DNA of 64,000 nucleotides from Biscogniauxia marginata (Eukaryota; Ascomycota; Sordariomycetes; Xylariales; Xylariaceae). The notes beneath the pieces are model-generated. The model saw nothing but the letters and a program-made list of their open reading frames with translations. It searched no databases and had not been told where the DNA came from. The stretch lies in the NCBI GenBank assembly GCA_022695795.1, contig MU404188.1:1-64000 (forward strand), written 5' to 3'. This document shows, one piece after another, positions 33,111 to 44,738 of the stretch (position 1 is the first letter of the stretch; every line of letters starts with the position of its first letter). The translations under genes were made by a program, and so were the position numbers.

Positions 33111-34046
33111 TCATACTTTTGGATCCGTCTCCTTTATAGGCAAGCGCAGAAACATGCCCACGTGTGGAATGCCTTCCTCAACCCATCTGCCCATGCCCTC
33201 GTCAACCTTGAACCCCCATCTCTCGTAGATCTTGACCACCGACTCCTGCGCGTGACAGCAGACCAGCCCGTTCCATCTGGGAATGTCGCCCGCGGCGCCG
33301 GCCTTGAGCTGATCCATGCCGAGCTCCGCCACGCTCGGGTCGAAGTACGTCGGGTGCTCCGCGAGCCACTTCCCGGCCGCGGCCCAGAGCTGGGTCGAGA
33401 TGTGGTGGCCCCGGAACTCGGGGATCACCGCCAGCCGGCCGATCTTGACGTACGGCTCCCTCCCGTCGTGGTACGTCGTGGCCCGGTCGACGCCGAACGG
33501 TAAAGCGCTGCCCTGCCTCTCCTCCTCAGCCGCGCTCTGTAGCTCGTTTGTCGCTGCCGTCACGAGAGAATTACTGTCATCGTCGGGGGGCGATGAGGGC
33601 AGCAGCGCGTTGTCCGCGTAGCGCGCGCCGTCCTTCGGGTGCGGCGGGTGCGGGAACGGCACCACGCGCAGGGTACCGATGGGCACGGTGCGGGTCTCTG
33701 ATCGCCGGACCTGCTGCTCCTGCCCCTGCCCCTGCCCCTGCCTCGCCCCCGTCCCCGTCCCCGTCCCCGTCTCCGGATTTGGTTCCTCGGGATGCGGATC
33801 CGAAGTCGCGATCCGTTGGTTCACGCTCGCGTAGGCGGCCCAGTGGCACGACCGCGCGTCGTCGGCGTCGTGCTCGTGCGCCAGCGGGATCCCCTGCTCC
33901 CCGACGAAGACGGCTTCCCGCACGGCCATGGCGTCGAGGAACACGGGGGGCAGGCGCGAGGCCTGGGGCTGCGCCGAGTGCGGGAGGTGCGGGTCGTAGC
34001 CGTCGAGGCGGCTGGGCTCGAGGAGGGATATGAAGGGTGTGCCCAT
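33111..34046 (-). CDS. GNAT-family acetyltransferase
   Basis: Single-exon gene, 311 residues, of the GCN5-related N-acetyltransferase superfamily. The start at 34046 (MGTPFISLLEPSRLDGYD) is chosen because the 59 upstream in-frame codons are low-complexity and UTR-like. The N-terminal part holds AVREAVFVGEQGIP, a segment typical of the ElaA/YjcF-like GNAT type. The acetyl-CoA-binding motif A is IGRLAVIPEFRGHHIST at residues 202-218, followed by the helix QLWAAAGKWL. The end FEVDEG-like core reads YERWGFKVDEG. Two low-complexity insertions interrupt the fold: GTGTGTG/GQGQGQ at 94-110, encoded by hexamer repeats, and an acidic loop near 150-180. The substrate is unknown. Base composition is very GC-rich. 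Confidence 0.85.
   Translation of the reverse strand: MGTPFISLLEPSRLDGYDPHLPHSAQPQASRLPPVFLDAMAVREAVFVGEQGIPLAHEHDADDARSCHWAAYASVNQRIATSDPHPEEPNPETGTGTGTGARQGQGQGQEQQVRRSETRTVPIGTLRVVPFPHPPHPKDGARYADNALLPSSPPDDDSNSLVTAATNELQSAAEEERQGSALPFGVDRATTYHDGREPYVKIGRLAVIPEFRGHHISTQLWAAAGKWLAEHPTYFDPSVAELGMDQLKAGAAGDIPRWNGLVCCHAQESVVKIYERWGFKVDEGMGRWVEEGIPHVGMFLRLPIKETDPKV
33718..33771. repeat. Coding hexamer repeats (cccctg)n and (ccccgt)n
   Basis: Two adjacent hexanucleotide tandem runs within the GNAT gene encode alternating Gln-Gly and Gly-Thr dipeptides. The unit is six bases, so copy changes keep the reading frame. Confidence 0.8.
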
Positions 34047-34958
34047 GGTGTTTTGAGTTGGGGGGGGGGGGTTGGTGCTCTTGGGGGTGAGATGGAGGTT
34101 TTTTTTTTTTTGCTTGTTTGATGAGTGGATGAGTGGTAGGTAGGCAACTAGTTCAGAAGTACCTTGTAAGTGTCCTTCTCGGGGAGGAAGTGTATGTGTG
34201 AGGTACGATAGAAATAGGTTCAAGGCAGGAATATGTAATAGTGGCTAGACAGATAGTCTTTATTGGGACCGTAGGTCTAGCTAGTTATCTGTGAAAATAG
34301 ATGCAGTTGCTGAAATGTGATAAGCTTGGTAGTAGTAGTTGTTATTGCTTCCTGGGTGTCATGTATGTACTACATGCAGGACGGGTACGAGCAACTTGAA
34401 GGGCGTACGTTTGGTGTGACACATGCAGACTAATCATTTGATGTTGGCTATACCCGGTGATGGGGTGAGAGGGCAGGCATCGACTTAGTAATTAACTAGA
34501 CTAAACCTTAGTAGGCAAGTATGAGTTAAAGAATCATGAATTATGAGCGTGGCAAGGACCGGCGGTGAAGTCTTTAACCTAAGGTACGTACAAAGAGACA
34601 AACTTGTACATGTATTGGTTCGTTGATCCGGGAAAAAAAGGGGGTTGATTGAACGACTTGTTTGGCTACGATTGATGACATGCACGTTCTCCAGAGCTGA
34701 GAGCCTGGTTTTCGTCCGCCACTTACGTCGGGTCCGCAAAGTCAGGGGTAAACCACTTGTAAGATGCAAGTTTCCGATCAATTATAGCGCTGAATTCATA
34801 TGACTTTCAATATTGAAAGCTTAAATACCTACATATTGGTCTTTTGATATGTGCTCTTCCCAGTGAAAAGGATAACTCAATTCTAATCAGATCGTTTCTA
34901 AGTCAAATGCTCTCTCTAGGTATTCATCAGCGCTCATAAGCTTGCAGCTACCTAAGTT
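34047..34958. other. Intergenic region
   Basis: Upstream of the GNAT gene and downstream of the SDR gene, both minus strand. It has g and t homopolymers at 34061-34070 and 34101-34111. No coding region is supported. Confidence 0.6.
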
Positions 34959-35808
34959 CTACCTAAGACCACCGCTTAGCAAAATGCTTTGCCCTGTCAA
35001 ATAACCTGTCTTGCATATCATTGTGACCACGTTCGCGCATTCTTGGGGTGTCCCTAGTCTCCCCACTGGGATATTCTTCACATCTCCAGGCGTGCCCTCG
35101 ACGAACTTTGCGTCTGGAATCATGCCTGTTTCGCCAATCATAGCTGGAGCAACGTCGTTAACCGTAATACCGAAACCCGCATGCTTGTTAGCCAGATTCT
35201 TCATCATCCCAGACAGCCCAGCCTTGGAGGCAGCATAGTGACATGCATTTATACCACCGCCTTGAGCGGCGATCGAGGAGATAAATATGACCCGTCCCCA
35301 GCGTTGGGCTTCCATGTGTGGGATGCTGAGCTTGGAGAGGATGAACGAAGCTCTCAGGTTAATGTTAATAGTATAGTCAAACTCCTCGAGAGTCACATCT
35401 GATATGCCCGGGTATCGTTTGCCGTAGCCGGCATTAGACACTAAGATGTCCGGGCCGTCTTGTCCATGCTGCTCCTTGATGTCCCCAAAAAGCCTCTTGA
35501 TAGCTTCTGCTGAACCCGTGTCGACGCAGTGTGTAGAAACCTTTTGGCCCGACCCACCCTGGCTCAATAGCTCTTTGGCCAAGTCTTCAACCGCCCGAGG
35601 GTTCCTGAAGCTGGTGAGAGCAAGTGAGGCGCCTTCGGCCCATAAGTTTCGAGCAATAGCTGTGCCAATTCTAGGTCCTACGCGTCAACGCTGCAAGTGA
35701 TCAGATAAAGGCTGTTTTTTTTTTTGGCTGGAGAGAAGCTTACCCTCCAGAAGCGCCTGTGATGAGAGCTAGGCGACCCCTGAGCTCATTATCGACCAAG
35801 GTTGACAT
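34959..35808 (-). CDS. Short-chain dehydrogenase/reductase (classical SDR)
   Basis: NAD(P)-dependent oxidoreductase, closest in appearance to 3-oxoacyl-[ACP] reductase-like SDRs. Exons are 35808-35744 and 35670-34959 with a 73-nt intron (donor gtaagc, acceptor cctag), summing to 777 nt and 258 residues. The start is MSTLVDNELRGRLALITG. The cofactor motif TGASGGIG (17-24) is split by the intron, which decides the acceptor: only the ctag at 35671 restores GGIG. Further motifs are NAG at 101-103 and the catalytic set Ser153/154, Tyr167 and Lys171 (ISSIAAQGG ... YAASK). The C-terminus ends TGQSILLSGGLR, the usual SDR end. The substrate is not predictable. No biosynthetic neighbours stand next to it. 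Confidence 0.9.
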
Positions 35809-36474
35809 GATGTAGGATGAGCAGAAGGTCCGTAGAGTGTACTTGTAGCGTGTCAGTGTTTAAAGGAGAGAGGAACCGCGGGGTCAGCAGCCAAGCCACA
35901 ACCTTATTATATAACCAAGAGCACCAGCACTACTAGGTACCAGGTAGGTAAGGTCCCGCACCGGGTCGAGGGCATGATAATCGGGCATTCTGGGTCCAAG
36001 CTCCTCTATCGGGCCAATCAGGTCTTTATCGGTGGCTTCAATGGACAATGCCAGCCACAACAGGGGTTATCTACCTCTTTTTTTCTTTCAATGCAACAAG
36101 TTGTCCTCTTTACAGCATACCTATAAGTACATTTGAAGTACCTGGCTTGAGCGACACGTTTTGTTAATGCGATCCCTAAGAGTTGACAATCCAGATGTCG
36201 GTATGCTGGACACAGCCCCTGGTTATTATTAGTCCGTACATGATAGTTGAGGCCAGATTCTACTACTTCAGAAGCTAGGACTTCGAAGATAGCCTGTGCC
36301 GGAAGAAAAACACATACAAAACCCCGAGTCCCAGGAGTTTCCAGTTACTCCTAAACTACCTCTACTGCTGATAACCTAGTCCGGGTCTGCGTCTACTCAC
36401 CCACGCAGCGACTGGTCTTTATACTGCTGCACAGGCGAGCTCCTCGCCAAACCACCCCTCCTAATTTGCCCACC
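35809..36474. other. Divergent promoter region (SDR / LHS1)
   Basis: Shared upstream region of the minus-strand SDR gene and the plus-strand LHS1 gene. An actaggtaccaggtaggta cluster lies at about 35931-35949. A stress (UPR) element may be expected for LHS1, but I could not identify one with confidence. Confidence 0.5.
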
Positions 36475-39400
36475 ATGGCGGCACATATATTCTCCCCACG
36501 ATCTATACTTCTTTGCGTATTGTTCCTCTTCTCCACGAACGCCCTCGCCGTATCCGCCGTCCTCGGTGTCGACCTGGGCACCGAATATATAAAGGCTGCC
36601 CTCGTCAAGCCCGGTATTCCCCTCGAGATCGTTCTGACCAAGGACTCGCGAAGAAAAGAAACCTCCGCCGTCGCCTTCAAACCTTCGCAGAATGTCCCCA
36701 AGAGCGGTGCCTACCCCGAGAGAGTCTACGGCTCCGACGCTATGGCTCTTGCCTCTCGGTTCCCTAGCGACGTGTACCCGAACCTCAAGACCCTCCTCGG
36801 TCTTCCTACCGACGACTCGGTAGTCCAAGAATACGTTGCGAGACACCCGGCGCTTCAATTGGAAACGCATAAGCTCCGTGGCACCGCCGCATTCAAGAGC
36901 ACGGCTACTCCCGACGAAGAAGCATGGATGGTGGAAGAGCTACTTGCTATGGAGCTCCAGAGCATCCAGCGCAATGCCGAAGCATTGGCCGGACCTGACA
37001 CCAGTGTGCGCTCGCTTGTGATCACCGTACCGCCGTTTTATACCACCGAGGAGAAGCGCGCTGTCGAACTGGCTGCCGACCTTGTCGGCCTCAAGGTCCT
37101 TTCTCTGATTAGCGATGGCCTCGCCGTGGGGTTGAACTACGCCACGAGTCGGACATTCCCTACCGTCAACGAGGGAGGCAAGCCGGAATATCACATGGTG
37201 TTTGACATGGGTGCTGGTTCTACCAAGGCGACCATCATGAAATTCCAGGGCCGAACTGTTAAGGACATTGGCAAATTTAACAAGACGGTTCAAGAGGTGC
37301 AAGTTGTGGGAAGCGGCTGGGATCGGACCCTTGGCGGCGATGCATTCAACTACTTGATTGTAGACGACATGGTCTCTAAGTTTGTGGAGAGTTCAGCTGC
37401 TAAGAAAGCAGCCGTTACCACAGAGAGCGTCCAGGGGCATGGGCGGGCCATGGCAAAGCTCCTGAAGGAGGCCGAGAGATTGCGCCATATACTGAGTGCT
37501 AATGTCGATACGTCTGCCAGCTTCGAAGGTCTCTACGATGACATTGATTTCAGATACAAGATTACTAGAGCAGACTTCGAGAAGATGGCTGAAGCTCATG
37601 CCGAAAGAGTTGGCATTGCCATACAGAAGGCTCTCGACACCGCGGAGCTTGATGTTAAGCAGCTCGATTCCATTATTCTTCACGGTGGTTCATCCCGAAC
37701 GCCTTTCGTCCAGAAGGAGCTCGAGAAGATTGCGGGCGGCGACAAGTTGCGCAGCAACGTCAACTCGGACGAGGCCGCGGTTTTCGGAGCTGGTTTCAGA
37801 GCTGCAGAGCTTAGCCCTAGCTTCCGAGTGAAAGAAATCAGGGTCTCTGATGTCGCTGCCTACCCAGCTGGCATGAGGTGGACGAACCCCCAGGACAAAC
37901 CTCAGCAACAACGACTTTGGACGGCAAGATCTCTTCTTGGTGCTGCGCCAAAGGAAGTCACATTCACAAATCAAGAGGACTTCTCTATCCAATTTTACCA
38001 GCAGCTCCCCTCTCCTGAAGGGACAGTAGATCAAGAAACCAAGGTCTTGACAACCAAGAATCTTACTGCCTCTGTTGCATCACTCGTGGAGAAGAATGGT
38101 TGTGCCCAATCCGATATCCACTTCAAAGTGAAGCTTCGGCTTGGCGCCGAGACTGGCGAGGTTGAGGCTACTCAGGCCTCGGTAGAATGTGAAGCTGAGG
38201 TACTCGAAAAAGAAGGCTCAGTGATGGATGGCGTCAAGAATCTCTTCGGATTCGGAAAGAACAAGGACCAAAAGCCGTTGGAGGATGGCGATTCAAGCAC
38301 CGAGAGCGAGAGCGAGAGCAGCGAGACTGCTTCAACCACGGAATCAACAGACACTGCTACGACATCATCTGTAGAGTCTAGCCCTACCTCAACTACAGCA
38401 ACTCCGACCTCATCCGAGTCGGCTGAGAGTAGCCCAGTACCTAAGAAGCACCTTGTCGTAATTCCAGTTGGCTTTACTTTGGAAAAAGCGGGTATCCCTG
38501 CATTGCCCAAAGCGGATTTTACGAAGGCCAAGGACCGTATCAAGGCTTTCGAGGCGTCTGACAAATCCCGCCGATTAAGGGAAGAAGCTCTAAACCATTT
38601 GGAAGGCTTCACGTATAGGGTCCGGGATCTGTTAGACACGGAATCCTTTGTGGCAGCTTCTACCCCAGAAGAGCGATCGAAGCTAGAACAGAAGGCCAGC
38701 GCCGCTAGCGAGTGGCTCTACGGCGATGGAGCTGACGCTTCACGCGACGAACTCAAGTCCAGACTCAAAGAGCTCAAGGACCTCGTTTCTCCAGTTGAGA
38801 AGAGGATTGAGGAAGCCTCAAAGAGACCAGAACTAATTCAGACGTTGCGGGACGCGCTTGGTCAGACTAGCACCTTCGTTGATACTATTAAGGGCAAGAT
38901 TGCGGAAGCCGAGGCATTTAAATCTTCAATTAGTACCAGCTCAACAACCGAAGAGAGCTCAACTGTCACTGCGGCTCCGTCACAGGATGGCAGTGAGTTT
39001 GACGGGCTTGAGGACGACGAAACTACGGCATCCACAACTACTGCTACTGACGAAGACCGTGGCCCTGTCCCGCCGTTGTACACTCTAGACGATCTCCGGG
39101 AGGTCACAGAGCTCTCTAGTTCCATCCTGACCTGGCTCGAGGAGAAGGTGGCCGAACAAGAAAAACTACCTGACGCTGCCGATCCAGTCCTCCTCACCAA
39201 GGACCTGGTGGAGAAGACGAAGAAGCTCGAAAAGGCTGGCATGGACCTCGCTATGAAAAGCGTCAAGAACTTTGATAAGAAGGGCAAGAAGAAGAGCAAT
39301 GGCTCCAAGAAATCGAGCAAGACGAAGTCGAAGAGCGCCACGAAGGCGGCCAGCGACGGGTCGGAGCCCACGATAGACGTGAAGGGCGACGAAAACTTTA

Positions 39401-39519
39401 TTAACTTTGGGAAAGACGGCAAAGAGCCTACACAAGAGGAGATCGAGGAGATGATAAGGAAGGTGATGAAGGAACAAGAAGACAAGGATAAGACAGAGAA
39501 CAGGCACGACGAACTGTAA
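36475..39519 (+). CDS. LHS1: ER-luminal Hsp70-like chaperone (Lhs1/Orp150/HYOU1)
   Basis: Large Hsp70 (Hsp110/Grp170 type) of the ER lumen, a nucleotide exchange factor and co-chaperone for BiP/Kar2 in protein import and folding. Intronless, 1014 residues from the ATG at 36475, which sits in caccATGgc; an in-frame ATG three codons upstream (36466) has a poorer context. A signal peptide at about residues 1-27 leads straight into the nucleotide-binding domain: VLGVDLGTEYIKAAL (phosphate 1), MVFDMGAGSTKATIM (phosphate 2) and ILHGGSSRTPFVQKEL (adenosine site). After the beta-sandwich comes an acidic Ser/Thr-rich loop (about 600-660, with a GAGAGC hexamer run) that is characteristic of Grp170 proteins. 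A helical domain and a Lys/Ser-rich segment follow. The last four residues, HDEL, are the ER-retention signal. Confidence 0.95.
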   Translation: MAAHIFSPRSILLCVLFLFSTNALAVSAVLGVDLGTEYIKAALVKPGIPLEIVLTKDSRRKETSAVAFKPSQNVPKSGAYPERVYGSDAMALASRFPSDVYPNLKTLLGLPTDDSVVQEYVARHPALQLETHKLRGTAAFKSTATPDEEAWMVEELLAMELQSIQRNAEALAGPDTSVRSLVITVPPFYTTEEKRAVELAADLVGLKVLSLISDGLAVGLNYATSRTFPTVNEGGKPEYHMVFDMGAGSTKATIMKFQGRTVKDIGKFNKTVQEVQVVGSGWDRTLGGDAFNYLIVDDMVSKFVESSAAKKAAVTTESVQGHGRAMAKLLKEAERLRHILSANVDTSASFEGLYDDIDFRYKITRADFEKMAEAHAERVGIAIQKALDTAELDVKQLDSIILHGGSSRTPFVQKELEKIAGGDKLRSNVNSDEAAVFGAGFRAAELSPSFRVKEIRVSDVAAYPAGMRWTNPQDKPQQQRLWTARSLLGAAPKEVTFTNQEDFSIQFYQQLPSPEGTVDQETKVLTTKNLTASVASLVEKNGCAQSDIHFKVKLRLGAETGEVEATQASVECEAEVLEKEGSVMDGVKNLFGFGKNKDQKPLEDGDSSTESESESSETASTTESTDTATTSSVESSPTSTTATPTSSESAESSPVPKKHLVVIPVGFTLEKAGIPALPKADFTKAKDRIKAFEASDKSRRLREEALNHLEGFTYRVRDLLDTESFVAASTPEERSKLEQKASAASEWLYGDGADASRDELKSRLKELKDLVSPVEKRIEEASKRPELIQTLRDALGQTSTFVDTIKGKIAEAEAFKSSISTSSTTEESSTVTAAPSQDGSEFDGLEDDETTASTTTATDEDRGPVPPLYTLDDLREVTELSSSILTWLEEKVAEQEKLPDAADPVLLTKDLVEKTKKLEKAGMDLAMKSVKNFDKKGKKKSNGSKKSSKTKSKSATKAASDGSEPTIDVKGDENFINFGKDGKEPTQEEIEEMIRKVMKEQEDKDKTENRHDEL

Positions 39520-40793
39520 TACAAGATAGGCGTTGCAGGAAAAAGAATACGATGTAATTTAATCTTGCCACAATTGCAGCCAACGGCCTTCGCGAAACGT
39601 TCTAGGCATGTATGTCTAAGGCTGACTGCCGTAGGTTGGACGAGGTGATGTGAGGAGGTCTGAACATTGGCGTCTTCTTATTAGCCAAGGGGGAGTAGGT
39701 AGTCATACTTGGTCAAGGGATAGGTGACATATCGTACGACTTCTTCCCAGATGCAACGATCCGATGCACAGATGCATAGATGCACAGATCTCGAAAGCGT
39801 TTGCTTCCAGCTACATGTACTGGCTCTTGTGTCCAGATGCTGCCTAAGATTGTGTGCGTGAGGCTTACACAGGACCGAGGTGTGTAGCCGATCTCTGTAA
39901 CAGGGACATGTTGTTGGCCGCCTGACATGTTGAACACGACTTTTCGAGCGTTTCCCATTCGGGGGCCCTTGCGAATGCAAATTGGGGTAATACCCGAGAA
40001 TGGGCTCCACGCGATTGGAAACCAGGGACGGTTGGTTTTCTTAGAATTCTTTTTCTTTTCTTTTCGAGATTCGACTCGGAGGCGATGTGTACCACGTTGG
40101 CACCGAGTTAGCTACCAAGTACATGTGACCGATGATTCACCTACCTACATTAGGTTAATCCAACCTATACCTACCTACCTAAGTTATATGTACCTATGTA
40201 GCTCTAGGTTAGGTTAGATGAATAGGGGCAACGAGGAAAAGTCGGACTGGATGCTTGTGGTAGTTGCTACCTGCTATGTTTGCTAAGGGGATGTTCCCAG
40301 GTATCTAAGGTATCTATTCGCTCCTTCCCGGCTGCAGCTTGCGATGCAGGTATTCATGTACCCGCGTCGTTACCCAAGATCACAATCGTGTCTCCCTCCA
40401 ATTCTAAGTACTGCCATCCCCCGGCTTGGCAACATCACCGTCCTATTTTGTCCCCTCTCCTCGTCTTCCCCCCCTTTAGGTTCTTTCTCTCTCTCTCTCT
40501 CAGCAGATCTCCAGAGACATTATAAAACACGCTCGTTTGCGCCGAACCTTCATTTCCTCCACCCGCGGTTTGCCCACCAGGTCTGATAGGTAGAGTAGCA
40601 AATACCTTTCTAAGTGGATAGTACGTGCTGGGAATTTCTTCTCTTCTTTTATTCGTTCTTCAGAACCGAAAATTGTTCATTCATTCATTCATTCTAGTAC
40701 ATCCTCTCGTCGTTCGTTTATCCACTACTTCGCCGACATCACCCCGGCCAGGAGTCTCCTACGATCTCTATTACTATTACGTCTTCGTTCAGC
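39520..40793. other. Intergenic region
   Basis: No gene is seen. It carries ACCTACCTA clusters at about 40139-40215, a (ct)n run at 40484-40501 and a (ttca)n run near 40675-40693. The last 300 bp is pyrimidine-rich and should be the promoter of the aspartic protease gene. Confidence 0.6.
40484..40501. repeat. (tc)n microsatellite
   Basis: An uninterrupted tc dinucleotide run in the upstream region of the aspartic protease gene. Confidence 0.75.
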
Positions 40794-42263
40794 ATGGGGA
40801 ATTTCACCAACATCCTCGTCCGTTTGGCCTTCTGGGTTTCCCTGTTCACCGTGGCCACTTCCTCGCCGATCCTCGGAAAAGCTGCAACTGGAAAGACGCT
40901 CTCTATTCCTCTGACTCACAATGCGGACGTGCCTCACCATGGCCCATCAGAGTACTACAGAACTCTGAAGAAGTTCAACTTCGAGATCCCTGAGCGTCTG
41001 CAGCAGATAGTCGACACCCACAAGGCCAAAACCGCTAGCAACAAGGCTTCCTCTGGTTCTGGTAGGCGGATCTTCGTTGTCCTGAGTGTCAAAATCGCAC
41101 AAAGTCTGGGAACTAATGATGACTACAGGAAGCTCGGTTCCAGCCGTGGCTCACGGTGGCGATCTCATGTGGCTCACACCTGTTGGTATCGGCACACCAG
41201 CCCAGACGCTGAACCTTGATTTGGACACCGGCTCGACCGATACGTAAGGAACCTTCGACCAACGCCTCACTCTTTCAGATTCGTGCTTTGCTTAGCGCTA
41301 ACATGACAAAATCCTAGTTGGGTCTTCTCAAATGACACGGCCAAGAAGGATGTCGAAGGACAGATTGTCTGGCATGCGGAAAATTCATCCACGGCCAGTC
41401 TCATCGAGCACTGTAGTTGGAGTATCATGTATGGTGACTTTTCAACCTCAGAGGGAATCTGCTACAAGGATACGTTCACACTTGGAGACTTAGTGATCCC
41501 AGACATGACGATCGAGTCTGCCACGGATGTGTCCGACATGTTCACCGCGGCTCACGACATGTCTGGACTCGTAGGTCTAGCCTGGCCTGCCCTCAAACAG
41601 ACGACACCGCCGCAGAAAGCTTTGATCGAGTTCCTATCCGAGGTGCTTAGCGAGCCAGTGTTCACTGTGGATTTCCAGCACAACAGCACTGGTTCCTTCA
41701 ATTTCGGTTTCATTGATGACTCACTACACTCAGACGAGATCAAATACGTTGACGTAGACACATCCGACGGTTTCTGGGCAGTGAAGGCCACGGCCTTCGC
41801 GATTGGCGGTTCTGACCTGGAATACTCATTCTCCTCACCGAAGAATGTGATCGTTGACACGGGCTCCACACTCATGTTCGCGCCGACCGCGGCCGTGGAC
41901 ACGTACTTCGATAGTGTGCCGGGCTCCAACTTCTCCTATGAAGACTACGGTTACGTGGTCCCCTGTGATGCGCAGCTACCGGACTTCGTGTGGGAAATCA
42001 GTGACGACAATGGGAACAAGGTCACGGGTGCCGTCCCGGGTGCGTATCTCGTATACGCCCACAGCACCGACGAAAGCTGCTACGCCGGTCTTCAGGCATT
42101 TGGCAGTGTCTCGGGCATACAGGGCATCTATGGAGATATATTCTTGAAGAGTAGCTTTGTCGTCTTTGACATTGGCAACAAGCAGCTCGGCGCCGCGCCC
42201 AAGAAGCTGAACACTAGCAACGACAAGCGCGACGGAGACGGCGAAGGCAACAAGTCCAGCTGA
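40794..42263 (+). CDS. Secreted pepsin-like aspartic protease (family A1)
   Basis: Extracellular acid endopeptidase. Exons are 40794-41061, 41129-41243 and 41318-42263 (donors gtaggc and gtaagg; acceptors tacag and cctag with a gctaac branch), summing to 1329 nt and 442 residues. A signal peptide (about 1-23, ending TSS) precedes a propeptide of about 65 residues. The first catalytic Asp is D122 in LDLDTGSTDTWVFS, the flap Tyr is in SIMYGDFS (about 166), and the second catalytic Asp is D308 in VIVDTGSTLM. The late motif IYGDIFLKSSFVVFDIGNKQLGAAP ends the fold. A short polar tail (NDKRDGDGEGNKSS) follows, without a GPI signal. Intron 2 falls just after the first active-site motif, as is common in fungal A1 proteases. 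Confidence 0.94.
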
Positions 42264-44738
42264 GTGCAACTAAGGTGTATTGTCTATGAAGGACCAGGGA
42301 ATCGGAAGCCGTGGAAAGCAATCTTTTTTGCACTCGCAAGCAGTCGCTTTTTTGAGTTTTTTTTTTGTTGCTAATGATGGACGTGTTTCTGTCGAGTTAA
42401 TTGCGGTCGAGATAGATAAAGGAGTAGATTAAAAGTTCGGCTCTAAAAGGGAAAAAATGTGTGTGTCATGGATTCATAGAAAAAAAGAAAGACAAAATAC
42501 ATTGATGTTTGGGCTTCCCCATTTACCCCCCTTTTTCTTTCTTACTACTAGAGCTCCTCGGGCGATTGTTCTCCCTATAATAAGTAGGTACTTATGAAGG
42601 CTGTCTTATCTGTAAATACAGACCGAGGGTTCTGGTAGCTAGATATCGGAATATATCGGTATTGAGCATGCCACTTCAGGGGCTATAAGTGCGTGAATAT
42701 TGAGGCTCGAAATGCGGGTGGATGTGAAGACTTATTATATGTGATAATCTTTTCGCGCTGTGAGTTTTAAAACTTTGAGATATCATCCCTCCTTCCTCTT
42801 CCCGCTTCCCCTCCTTTTAAGTGTGTGTTCCAACTTACAGGTTATATGCACACCTATTAATATAGGTATACTTACATGGATGTCTTGAATGTACTTAAAC
42901 ACGAGCAATATACGTAACCCTGGAAACTTGAAATAAGCGAGTATGTATGCAGGTATGCAGGTATGTAGCATAGGTATCAAAACGTGTTCTGGCCCGGTGG
43001 GAAAATGTATAGATTAAGTCAGTAAGTTAGTTTCGGACTCGCTTTGCGTAGTAAAGTAAAGTGCTGGTTAGGTAAGTTACGGATAAGAAGTATACGTGAA
43101 GATGCACGGGATGAACTTTAGTATAGGTACCCGACCTTAGTAGGTATTATATAGTTTTAATTAAGGTTCAAGGCCTGCACTTATATATTGAGATATAGAT
43201 AAATACTGACAATGCATTGTACATATAAGACAGATTACCATTTAAGGAATAATAGTAACTTGGCAAGTTTGCTACCTTTATAGTTGTATATCTCGATTAT
43301 ATGGAGTGTCATGTCTTATGTGATAATATGCCGATACTTCATATCATATTTGAAATAGTCCTGTCGCATTAATATACCAAGGTGGCTATGTATTACATTT
43401 TTATTTATATGCTTATTTACCTCGACTATTATCCTCAACCCCCTGCGCTCTTTCATTCACAATGTGATGGAAAGGGATGTTACTTCGGCCGAAAATGTTG
43501 GCTGGGCTATAATCCTGTTGACTCGTGCGTACCTAAGTACCTAAGTACCTATATACATACCAGACATACGCACATGGACTTACGGCTGTTCCCGATGCTA
43601 ATAAGCACTAGGCAAACGTCTCATCGTTAACCGTCATGATGATCTAACTGCGTAGGTAACTTCAATTAGTATGACATATGTAAGTTCGTACTAATTCTGC
43701 ACTTAATACGTGTATGTCAACTTCAAAATTTGTAAAGTTTCAATGGTATCCAGAATGCATTAACGTCAAAGCTACTCTCCTCTCCTCCATGATGACTTAT
43801 GTACGAATGACATCAAGAGATGCTGGTGGCAGCCCGGTCAAAATAATTGTCGACGAACAGCGAGTATGCGATGGTGTGTCAATCCTCCCGCCTCCTACCG
43901 TCCGTCTATTCTTGTTTCGCTTGGCCTCCCACTCACAAATCCCCCTTCCTAATCCACCTACCCGCCTACTTGACCGCCCTGTCTGCCGAACATACAAAAC
44001 ACAACTATGTCATGCTATGCTGATAAATGATGATGCTGCTGCTACTGCTGCTGCGAAGCGCGAGCACAGTGTTTGGATACCTTGTAAGATTGTTCATTAC
44101 TTAGCTCCCCTTTCGGTCCCCCCCTCTTCATACCGAAGGCGGCCGCTACCCCCGCCATTGTTGCCGTGCTGCTGCTGCAAGTCGTGTGGAACAAAAAAAA
44201 ACATGGGTAGAAAAAGGTAACGAAAAACGGAAGGGACTCCATAAACGCCAGACGGACAAGTGAATGGGGCCGGTAGTGGGAGAACTTGTCACGTCTCTCT
44301 AAACGAGGGGATATCTTCAATTGAGCATCGGGTTCGGTTCGTCAAAAAAGCAGTAATGTCAAAAATATTGGGTTTCCTTGTTTCTCCCTAGACAAGTGTT
44401 GATGCCCGAGTGGCTGGTCAATTCGGAATCTGTGAACACAGAAATCTTGTCTTGCCCGCCTGTCCATCTTGCCTTGCGTTTTTATCCAAACACAGTTCCA
44501 AGCGGAGGGCGTCGCTTCACGTGGGTATCCAGGACGTGTTGAACAGGGCCTGGTTCGAGGTTGGGTCTGTTTTTGGCATGTCCCAAGGTCGTCGTGGATT
44601 CATAACACAAAGGCGTCAAAAGATTATCGCTATGTCGTGGAGGGAGGCCTTTTCCGAAAAGGATTAGGATCGCAGCCAGTCAAAAATCGACTTGTCCGGG
44701 TTAGACACTGGGGTTGGATTCGCTAGATTCTCCCTGGT
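42264..44738. other. Intergenic region (2.5 kb)
   Basis: No gene is supported. It is AT-rich, especially 42820-43420. It holds a gtacctaagtacctaagtacc run at about 43528-43548. A 168-codon ORF at 43714-44220 (plus) reads as low-complexity and codon-run sequence and is not called. Confidence 0.55.

Noticed and set aside
43714..44220. 168-codon plus-strand ORF
   Set aside because: The product is low-complexity, with codon runs (alanine and cysteine runs from gct/tgc repeats) and lacks any fold signal; a partly overlapping minus ORF is equally plausible.
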